DNA of 64,000 bases from Saprospiraceae bacterium (GTDB lineage Bacteria > Bacteroidota > Bacteroidia > Chitinophagales > Saprospiraceae): the NCBI GenBank assembly GCA_016716335.1, contig JADJWN010000021.1, positions 186,001 through 250,000 of the forward strand. Direction: 5' to 3'. The notes beneath the pieces are model-generated. The model was not told the DNA's origin and did no database searches. It saw nothing but the letters and a program-made list of their open reading frames with translations. Within the stretch, counting starts at the first letter, position 1. Each line of letters starts with the position of its first letter. Shown here piece after piece: positions 57,122-64,000 of this stretch. The position numbers were made by a program, and so were the translations under genes.

Positions 57122-57169
57122 TATGTTCGCCTTTGAAAATGGTGTCAAATATACAAAAATCCTGTTCGA

Positions 57170-58162
57170 ATGTATAGGAAGAAAGCATCAGTGCCTTATT
57201 ACTATCTGTTATATATTATTCTGGTGCTGAGCAGCTGGACCTACTACATGAGCACTCACCACCTGTTTCATCTGCTGAATGACCATGTATCAGCCATATT
57301 GACCATGATCCTGGGTTCATTCATAGCTGGGAGCAGCCCGGAAGGGAGTGCCTCTGTTGCCTATCCTGTCTTCACCTTGTATCTGGGCATAATTCCATCC
57401 GTAGCCAGAAATTTTGCCTTTGCCATTCAAAGCATAGGTATGACTGCTGCAAGCATACTGATACTGAACAGAAAAATAAAAATTGACCTCAACTATATCA
57501 AGTACGTTACCTCCGGAGGTCTGGTCGGTCTTATTCTGGGTACATACTTCGTGGTGCCTTATATATCAGCGGTGATTACCAAGCTTTTATTTGTATCCTT
57601 ATGGCTGGGCTTTGGCATGGTATTGTTTTATGAAAATCAGATTAAGAAAAGAACTGTAAGCCAGGCCATACAAATCAGACATTCCGGAGACTACCTGATA
57701 CTCAGCCTGCTCGGGCTTGCAGGTGGTATATTATCCTCCATGTTTGGCGCAGGCATCAATATTCTCTCCTTTTGTTTTGTAGTCATCTATTACAATCTTA
57801 ATGAAAAAGTGGCTACACCATCCTCCATCATAATTATGGCTGTGGAGAGTATAGCAGGATTTGCTCTCCATGCTTTATGGCTGAGAGATATGACACCCGA
57901 CACTTTTGATATGTGGCTTTCCTGTATCCCCTTTGTCATTTTTTTCGCTCCCTTGGGAGCCTATGTTCTGGACCGCACATCACGTAAGACTTACAATAAT
58001 TTTCTTTACCTGATATTTGGCATCCAGTATATCGGAGCCTTGATAGTTATAAGACCCGGTCTGGCCCAATCGGTATTTTCTGCAGGCATCATTGTGGGAA
58101 GCATTATTTTGTTCAGGTGGATCGAAAAAATCAAACCCTCAACTTCGGATGTATCTGAATAA
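57170..58162 (+). CDS. TauE/SafE family permease
   Basis: This 330-residue protein has about eight membrane helices. Duplicated halves each carry a TauE/SafE-type loop: IAGSSPEGSASVAYPVFTLY near residue 50 and LAGGILSSMFGAGINILSFC near residue 185. The family exports or imports sulfite, sulfoacetate or other organic anions; the substrate is not evident here. It starts 49 bases from the divergent coiled-coil gene. Its stop lies 20 bases from the stop of the NUDIX-type regulator on the other strand. It is unrelated by sequence to the SafE-like gene at 17 kb. Confidence 0.85.
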   Translation: MYRKKASVPYYYLLYIILVLSSWTYYMSTHHLFHLLNDHVSAILTMILGSFIAGSSPEGSASVAYPVFTLYLGIIPSVARNFAFAIQSIGMTAASILILNRKIKIDLNYIKYVTSGGLVGLILGTYFVVPYISAVITKLLFVSLWLGFGMVLFYENQIKKRTVSQAIQIRHSGDYLILSLLGLAGGILSSMFGAGINILSFCFVVIYYNLNEKVATPSSIIIMAVESIAGFALHALWLRDMTPDTFDMWLSCIPFVIFFAPLGAYVLDRTSRKTYNNFLYLIFGIQYIGALIVIRPGLAQSVFSAGIIVGSIILFRWIEKIKPSTSDVSE

Positions 58163-58181
58163 ATACAAAATCCGGCAAGTG

Positions 58182-58871
58182 CTAAATCTCAAAAACAAAT
58201 CCCTCTTCCTTGAATTTTTCGTACTTCTTATGGTCAAAGTGATAAATCCGTGCAGGTCTGTGGGCCACATTCTGCTGATATTCATGAGGGTCTGAAAGCA
58301 GGCCCATAGTCATAATCTTTTTTCTGAAATTTCTCTTGTCAAGGGATTTAAAAAGTATGGCTTCATATAATTCCTGCAATGCGGAGAGGGTAAATTTTTC
58401 CGGCAACAACTCAAATCCTATGGGTCTGTTGCGCACATTACGCTGCAACTGATGGAGGCAGGATATCATGATTTCATTATGATCGAATGCAAGACGGCCT
58501 ACTTTCTGTATATCATGCCACTCAACCCTGTCAGCAAAAGATGCCGGTTTGGGTTGTACCTCATTGATATTGATCAATGAATAATAGGATATGGTGATTA
58601 CCCTACCCAAGGGATGCCTGTCTTTTTTACCAAAAGTATGTACCTGTTCGAGATATACATTTTCGAGACCTGTCAATTCCTTCAATACTCTTAGTGGTGC
58701 CGCATCGAGATCCTCATCAGGATGCACAAGGTCACCGGGCAGTGCCCACATATTTTTGAAGGGTTCTTCCTTCCTGTGGATCAACAAAATTTTCAGTTTG
58801 GCATCCGCAAAACCGAAAATTACATTATCAACAGAAAAAGCGGCTTTAAAAAATGGATTTTCTATAGCCAT
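58182..58871 (-). CDS. NUDIX-domain transcriptional regulator, NrtR-like
   Basis: This 229-residue protein has an N-terminal NUDIX fold (~1-140) and a C-terminal winged-helix (~150-229; LLPEKFTLSALQELYEAILF, then SLDKRNFRKKIMTMGLL). The NUDIX box is degenerate: GDLVHPDEDLDAAPLRVLKE, with R-V-L-K-E-L in place of R-E-x-x-E-E. So hydrolysis is probably lost and the fold binds a nucleotide ligand. This is the architecture of NrtR, which controls NAD or sugar genes. No nad or ara-type operon is near, so the regulon is unknown. It has a strong promoter match upstream. Confidence 0.85.
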   Translation of the reverse strand: MAIENPFFKAAFSVDNVIFGFADAKLKILLIHRKEEPFKNMWALPGDLVHPDEDLDAAPLRVLKELTGLENVYLEQVHTFGKKDRHPLGRVITISYYSLININEVQPKPASFADRVEWHDIQKVGRLAFDHNEIMISCLHQLQRNVRNRPIGFELLPEKFTLSALQELYEAILFKSLDKRNFRKKIMTMGLLSDPHEYQQNVAHRPARIYHFDHKKYEKFKEEGFVFEI

Positions 58872-58896
58872 TCAGTTCAGTACTTTAGTGCAAGTA

Positions 58897-58926
58897 CAAA
58901 TATAAGATGAGTTTTTCAACTTCAAA
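58897..58926 (-). promoter_or_regulatory. Promoter of the NUDIX-type regulator
   Basis: On the minus strand TTTG (58923-58926), an 18-base spacer and TATATTTG (58897-58904) match the Bacteroidota promoter TTTG-N(17-23)-TAnnTTTG exactly. The -7 element lies 25 bases before the ATG at 58871. This is the best promoter match seen in the window. Confidence 0.6.
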
Positions 58927-58984
58927 AATTTTCATTCCACCATAAGATAGCCAAATGAGCCGGAAAAAAAATTCTGCTTAATTC

Positions 58985-59710
58985 TTACATAAATACCTCG
59001 GTGAGCACTCGCATGGATACTACCTCTCTGAAATAACTCAAATGCAGCCTGTAGTATTCCAGCAAATGCAAAAGCAATTGCTTTCTCACAGCCGCCGGAA
59101 ATTTGATTTTATCTGCATCTTCTTTACGGCAATTCAGTAAGCTGGTGAGTGCCATACTTTCCTCCTTATCCAGGCAATTGTAAGAAGAAGCCGACGGTAC
59201 AAACTCCCCCTTAGCAAGATCAAAGAAGGGGTTGTGATCATCAAAATTATTCATCGGCTCAAATCCCAGAAAGGATGACAATCCGATCATGAAAAGGTGA
59301 TGCATGCAGGGATGAAGCCCTGGCTGTGCATCCAGATATAAAAACCAATCGGCAATGAAGTGATACAATTCGGGATTGGCTTCACGTTCTACGATACTGT
59401 TTCTGCAAACTTCTACAAGAAAAGTCTGGACGGATGACTTGACTACATCCTGCATCAGACTTTGAAAATGAAACCTGTAATTGGCCTCCTTAATCCTTGA
59501 CAATCTGTTATTTTCAGCGTGGTAAGCAGAAAATTCAATGATATGACCGGGTCTGTACAGATTGGCTTTGGCACGGGATTTTGCACTTCTCACTCCTGAA
59601 ACAATAAAGGAAGCAAGGCCATTTTCCAGAGTGTAAATATCCAGTATAAGACTGCTTTCCCCATATTTCACGGTGCGGAAAATGATTCCCTCGGTATTGT
59701 ATAGCTTCAT
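58985..59710 (-). CDS. recO: DNA repair protein RecO
   Basis: This 241-residue protein matches RecO, which works with RecF and RecR to load RecA onto SSB-coated DNA. The N-terminal OB fold begins MKLYNTEGIIFRTVKYGESS and has LILDIYTLENGLASFIVSGV followed by RSAKSRAKANLYRPG. The C-terminal helical domain is divergent, as usual in Bacteroidota. Only one Cys (NCRKED) of a possible zinc site is visible. It is 7 bases from the small gene upstream, with which it is probably cotranscribed. recF is also in this window but 48 kb away. Confidence 0.88.
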   Translation of the reverse strand: MKLYNTEGIIFRTVKYGESSLILDIYTLENGLASFIVSGVRSAKSRAKANLYRPGHIIEFSAYHAENNRLSRIKEANYRFHFQSLMQDVVKSSVQTFLVEVCRNSIVEREANPELYHFIADWFLYLDAQPGLHPCMHHLFMIGLSSFLGFEPMNNFDDHNPFFDLAKGEFVPSASSYNCLDKEESMALTSLLNCRKEDADKIKFPAAVRKQLLLHLLEYYRLHLSYFREVVSMRVLTEVFM

Positions 59711-59717
59711 TTCTGCT

Positions 59718-60026
59718 TCAATATTCCCAACCCTCTACCGGTTTTTGTGTATATTTTCTCCGGGTTTCCAACCGCTGTTTCTGACGTTGCAGTATGAGAT
59801 CAGCCAGAGCAAGCACCACATCATGGCCGGCTCCTTCGTTGAGGACGGCATTGATCTTCTTCTCATCAATATCAAGCCTGTACATGTAGCTCATCAGCAG
59901 ATCCGGATCATTTTGCAGGAGGAATGCCACCCTGTCCTGAATTGCAGCCAGGAGGTCCTGCTCAGAAGGTACTGAATCATTGGCAAGTGCCAATTCATTG
60001 TAAATACTTTCGAAACTATCTGACAT
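59718..60026 (-). CDS. Conserved small hypothetical protein between GH3 and recO
   Basis: This 102-residue acidic protein (MSDSFESIYNELALANDSVP) has SYMYRLDIDEKKINAVLNEG and a basic tail (RQKQRLETRRKYTQKPVEGW). I recognise it only as a conserved hypothetical of the type found in Bacteroidota. No signal peptide or membrane segment is seen. It overlaps nothing: the GH3 stop is at 60036 and the recO start at 59710. Tight spacing (9 and 7 bases) suggests a GH3-hypothetical-recO operon. Confidence 0.65.
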   Translation of the reverse strand: MSDSFESIYNELALANDSVPSEQDLLAAIQDRVAFLLQNDPDLLMSYMYRLDIDEKKINAVLNEGAGHDVVLALADLILQRQKQRLETRRKYTQKPVEGWEY

Positions 60027-60035
60027 AAGTATGTA

Positions 60036-61561
60036 TTATTGACGAACTGCCAAAAATTCAAGTATTTCATCCATATATTTACGGGTATTGCACAATCTGG
60101 GTACTTTATGCTGACCACCCAGTTTGCCTTTGGAAGCAAGCCAGGCACGAAAAGTACCTTCTGCCACAGGCATCACGGACAGATTGGTCAATGCCAGATC
60201 TTTAGTCCTTTTGGCATCATAATCTGAATTAATCACCCGCAACTGTTGGTCCAATGTTTCTTCAAATGAACGTATGCTTTGAGGCAGTGCAATAAATTCC
60301 ACAAGCCATTGATGCCTTCCCTTACCGTGAGACTCCATGTACACCGGCGCCACTGTATAATCCCGCACTTCGGCACCTGTAAGCCGGCAGGTTTCTGCCA
60401 GGGCCTTATCAGTATTGGCTACCATGACCTCCTCCCCAAAAGCATTGATATATTGTTTGGTCCTGCCACTGACCTTAATACGCAAAGGCCGCACTGAAAG
60501 CACCTTAATGACATCTCCGGGGATATATCTCCAAAGACCTGAGGCATTAGATATGACCATTACATAATCTCTGTGCTCCTCCAGATCGGCAATCCCCATG
60601 CATTCCGTACCACCTGATTCATATGTGTCAAAATCTATGAATTCAAAGTAACAGAGATTGTCCGTCAGCAACAACATACCATCCTCACCCAATCGGTCCT
60701 GCACTGCAAAATACCCTTCGGAGGCATTGTAAACTTCATAATACTCAAAATGAGCGGATGGGAAAAAATGATGAAAGGTCTGCCTGTAAGGCTCAAAACC
60801 CACTCCACCATGAAAATAGGTCTTCACATTAGGCCATACCTGAAGCAGGTTTTCCTTTCCTGTCAGCTCCAGTATTCTTTCAAACAGCACTATAAGCCAG
60901 GTGGGCACTCCACCAAACATAGTGATATCTTCCCGTGAGCAGATGGTGGCCATACGCTCTTTTTTATTTCCCAATCCTGAAGGAGGGCAGTCTCAAAATC
61001 AGGCGTATAAAAAGGCCTGCCCACCGCAGGCATTTTGCTCAGCAGCAATGCGGATACATCTCCAGTCAACACCTCCGGATTGTCGGCAAATCTGGAAAGT
61101 GAGCCTCCCATCAACAGGTTTTTCTTATCAAAAATCCTGGCATCCGGATTGTTGGCATAAAGCACAGCCATCGCATCCCAGCTCGCATTGACGTGGTTTT
61201 CATGAAGTATCTCTTCCGTAAAAGGGATATATTTACTTCTGTCATTGGTAGTGCCAGAAGACTTTGCAAAACATTGTACTACGCCCGGCCACAGGATATT
61301 TTCCTCACCATGCATCATTCTGTCTATGTATGGAAAAATATCTTCATACTTTACTACCGGCAGCGACGAGGCGTATTGCCGTGCATTCATTCCCTGCCGG
61401 ATGCCATGTTTCCTGCCATATTCGGTCTGGCTGAGATACTCCGTCAGTTCCTGAAATACTTTTTCCTGAAGCCTTACAGCATTGTGCTGCATATCCCTGA
61501 TTCTGCCATACCTGTATTTCAGGTATCCCTTGATGATACTATTGAACCATGAATACAGCAT
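60036..61561 (-). CDS. GH3-family acyl-adenylating protein (one frame break)
   Basis: Joined across one break, this gives ~508 residues, a normal length for the bacterial GH3 family. The start MLYSWFNSIIKGYLKYRYGR, the ATP-binding FAKSSGTTNDRSKYIPFTEE, then (second frame) TICSREDITMFGGVPTWLIV, YNASEGYFAVQ and SGRTKQYINAFGEEVMVANT are typical. GH3 enzymes conjugate acyl acids with amino acids in plants; bacterial substrates are not known. The break is at a run of six A (minus strand, 60960-60965). Seven A restore DWEIKKERMATICSRED. It is probably cotranscribed with the small hypothetical gene and recO. Confidence 0.85.
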
Positions 61562-61631
61562 ATAGAGTGGTTATCGGGATAAAATTATGAAATGCTGTAT
61601 TTGTATGAAAACATTTTCAAGAAAGAATCTT

Positions 61632-62368
61632 TCAGGTAAAATGTTTGAGCATCAGGATTTCCTTCTCTGTAAGATACCTGCACCACCCTCTTTTGAGGTC
61701 CTTTTTGGTTAGCCCGGCATAATAGGTCCTGTCCAACCGTAACACCTGATATCCGAAATGCTCAAAAATCCTTCGGACTATGCGGTTTCGTCCGATGTGG
61801 ATTTCGACCCCGACTTCATTTTTTTCAGCTCCTTTTACATAATCTATGCCATCCACTTTCACCGGTCCGTCCTCTAATGTAATGCCCTCTCTGATCTGTA
61901 TCAGATGCTTCTCGTCAAGGGGTTTATCCAGAATGACGTGATACACCTTTTTTACATTATAGCTCGGGTGACTCAGTTTTTCTGCCAGTGCTCCGTCATT
62001 CGTCAGCAAAAGCAACCCCGTGGTATTTCTATCCAAACGCCCCACCGGAAACACCCTTTCTTTGACTCTCTTGGCAACGATATCCATGACGGTAGGGCGT
62101 CCGGCTTCATCTTTCAGAGTAGTCACCATATTTTTGGGTTTATTAAGGAGGACATACACTTTTGTTCTTCGATGTGCAGTTCTCTGCCATTATAAACTAC
62201 TTTATCATCAGGCTGAACTTCATAGGATGGATTAGTCTGAATTGTACCGTTGACTGTAATTTCGCCGTTTTTAATCAAATCAGCAGCCTTCCGTCTTGAA
62301 CACACACCGGAGCGGGCTATAAACTTATTCAACCACAACTTTTCCTCGCTTTCCTTGACCATAACCAT
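61632..62368 (-). CDS. rluB: Pseudouridine synthase, RluB/RsuA family (one frame break)
   Basis: Joined across one break, this gives ~245 residues. The N-terminal S4 domain is LWLNKFIARSGVCSRRKAAD, with LIKNGEITVNG. The catalytic core has VFPVGRLDRNTTGLLLLTND (GRLDRNTTG with catalytic Asp), VYHVILDKPLDEKHL and the end GRNRIVRRIFEHFGYQVLRL. The break is at T4 (62160-62163): a fifth A on the minus strand gives EEQKVYVLLNKPKN. The family modifies rRNA U; whether it is RluB-, RluE- or RluF-like is uncertain. It lies between GH3 and dnaB. Confidence 0.85.
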
Positions 62369-62394
62369 ACTATCTTGTAATAATTTAACAGACC

Positions 62395-63952
62395 TCAGAT
62401 AGGAATATCCATATCATCCGCATCGTCAGGATTGCCGGATTCCTCACTCATATTGAGTCTGGAGGGTCGGGTAATGATACCTCCGGCACCAAATGGATTG
62501 GCCACCATAATGTCATCCAGGTCATTGGAAAAACCAGTAGCTCCCGGATCTTCAAAACGTACAAACTGAGGTACAAAGCGGAGATTGACTGTTCCCAGAC
62601 CACCATTACGATGCTTGGCAATGATAATCTCTGTCAGGTCAGACGCTACATTATTGTCTTTATCCTCCACTCCATAGTACCCCGGCCTGTAGATAAAGGT
62701 AACGATATCGGCATCCTGTTCAATGGCTCCAGATTCCCTTAGGTCGGACAGCTGAGGCCGTTTTTCACCTCCTCTTGTCTCCACTGCTCTCGAAAGCTGA
62801 GACAAGGCTATAACCGGCACATGCAACTCTTTGGCAAGCCCTTTAAGTGCCCTTGAAATGGACGAAATCTCCTGTTCTCTGTTGCCCCGCTTGTCATTGG
62901 GAGCACCCGCCATCAACTGCAGATAGTCGATGATAATCATCTGAATGTCATTGGTCTGCTTGAGTCTCCGGCACTTGGCCCTGAGGTCAAAAATATTGAT
63001 GCCGGGTGTATCATCTATGAATATTGGCATTTGGGACAATCTCTCCACCGCACTGTGCAGCTTTGCCCATTCGTATTCCCTGTAGCTGACCACTGCGGAG
63101 CTTGGAAGAGTTGATCTCCGCCTCCATGGAAATGAGACGCTGTACCAACTGCACACTGGCCATCTCAAGGGAGAAAAAGGCAATTCCCTTGCCTGCTGCA
63201 GCGGCGTTTTTCGCCAGAGAAAGGGTGAAGGCTGTTTTACCCATACCCGGTCTTGCTGCCATGATGATCAGGTCAGAGGGCTGCCATCCATTGGTGATTT
63301 TATCCAATTCACTGAATCCAGTGGTAACTCCGGTCATATCCGTACCCCGTTGACTGATCTGCTCGATCTGATTCATGGTCTTGATGGCAAGGACACTCAG
63401 AGACTCATACCCGGTGTTCATATTCTGGTCGGATATATTGTAAAGTTCTCTTTCGGCATCGTCAAGCAGATCCAGTACATCTTTGGTATCATCAAACGCA
63501 TCCTTGATGATGGCGGTGGATACTCTGATCAATTCTCTCTGGATGTATTTCTGGGCAATGATCCGGGCATGAAACTCAATATTGGCCGCAGATCCCACTT
63601 TATTGGAGAGATCCATCAGATAATTCAGTCCGCCGATTTCTTCAAGTTTGCCGGCTTTCTTGAGGGCTTCATATACTGTGAGCAGGTCTATGGGCTGTGA
63701 TTTACGAAACAGTTCGGACATCACATTAAATATCACCTGATGTGCAGGCAGATAAAAACTATCCGGCCTCAGGATTTCTACAATAGACGGAAATCCATCC
63801 TTATCTATCATAATGGCGCCCAACACAGACTCTTCCAGAGGCAGAGCCTGAGGCTGCAATCTGCCGTAAACCAGATTATTGATATCTGATTCCTGTCGCA
63901 TGGTACTGAGTTTGCCTCCTACCGCTTTGAGCGTATTCTGATATTCGGACAT
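62395..63952 (-). CDS. dnaB: Replicative DNA helicase DnaB (one frame break)
   Basis: Corrected for one extra base, this gives 518 residues, normal for Bacteroidota DnaB. The N-terminal domain has PQALPLEESVLGAIMIDKDG and FFRKSQPID-type helices. The RecA core has PSDLIIMAARPGMGKTAFTL (Walker A) and IAFFSLEMASVQLVQRLISM. After the break are DIQMIIIDYLQLMAGAPNDK (Walker B) and HVPVIALSQLSRAVETRGGE, then DLRESGAIEQDADIV. The break is at GGG (minus strand; CCC at 63078-63080): with two G the join reads SGQLQEYEWAKL. Since dnaB is essential, the indel is almost certainly a sequence error. The start lies 48 bases from the window edge. Confidence 0.92.
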
Positions 63953-64000
63953 ATATGAGAGTGGGTATTCGTATTACAAAAAACTATAATGAAAATGCAA

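Noticed and set aside
1..64000. tRNA, rRNA, transposase, integrase or attachment sites
   Set aside because: I saw no tRNA-like cloverleaf conserved boxes, rRNA segments or recombinase motifs by reading. A dedicated search (tRNAscan, Rfam) could find ones I missed.

Overview
The window looks like a chromosomal segment of an uncultured or poorly studied member of Bacteroidota, probably a Saprospiria-like lineage. The signs are type IX secretion C-terminal sorting domains, a Bacteroidota-type V-ATPase operon with a DUF2764 gene, a fused ccoNO cytochrome oxidase gene, a COG2509 FAD protein, a bTHX ribosomal protein, an OmpA protein with thrombospondin type 3 repeats, and TAnnTTTG promoter elements. 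Lineage placement is inference. No rRNA, tRNA, CRISPR array, transposase or phage gene was recognised.

Layout. 1-7.2 kb: V-type ATPase (E partial, DUF2764, A, B, D, I on +; K on - and convergent). 7.3-12 kb: OmpA-like protein, FemAB/GNAT-like enzyme, then recF, a DUF721/DciA-like gene and a 37-residue bTHX gene. 12.2-16.7 kb: two-subunit NAD-dependent formate dehydrogenase. 17-26 kb (-): complete cbb3 oxidase operon ccoI-S-NO-Q-P-G-H plus a SafE-like membrane protein. 26.2-29.6 kb: COG2509 oxidoreductase, a 0.7 kb noncoding repeat region, a DoxX-like protein and tmk. 29.7-32.5 kb: sigma factor and TPR membrane protein, with a tiny lipoprotein and an outer-membrane barrel diverging from them. 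32.6-44.3 kb (-): SNF2 helicase, three T9SS cargo proteins, a duplicated remnant of a T9SS sorting domain, and a lipoprotein. 44.7-49.5 kb: giant TPR protein and outer-membrane barrel. 49.5-51.8 kb (-): purM and an ATP-grasp ligase. 51.9-56.7 kb: a cluster with two vanadium-haloperoxidase-type PAP2 enzymes flanking a lipoprotein and an outer-membrane protein, divergent from an XRE regulator. 56.7-64 kb: coiled-coil protein, TauE/SafE protein, NUDIX-type regulator, recO, a small hypothetical, GH3 enzyme, a pseudouridine synthase and dnaB.

The energy genes fit together. Formate dehydrogenase supplies NADH, the high-affinity cbb3 oxidase respires oxygen, and the V-ATPase adds an ion-motive step. 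Its K subunit carries a glutamine/glutamate set resembling the sodium site of Enterococcus NtpK.

Ten single-base reading-frame breaks (an eleventh is possible) interrupt conserved genes, including dnaB, recF, purM and rluB. In each case one base restores a family-typical protein, and most sites are short homopolymers. The simplest reading is sequence or assembly indels rather than pseudogenes. These loci are annotated as single genes with the break position given.

The most unusual noncoding structure is at 27.8-28.5 kb. REP-like hairpins shared with 16.77 kb are followed by about 500 bases of nested 8- and 16-base repeats, whose minus strand is G-rich and can form G-quadruplexes.
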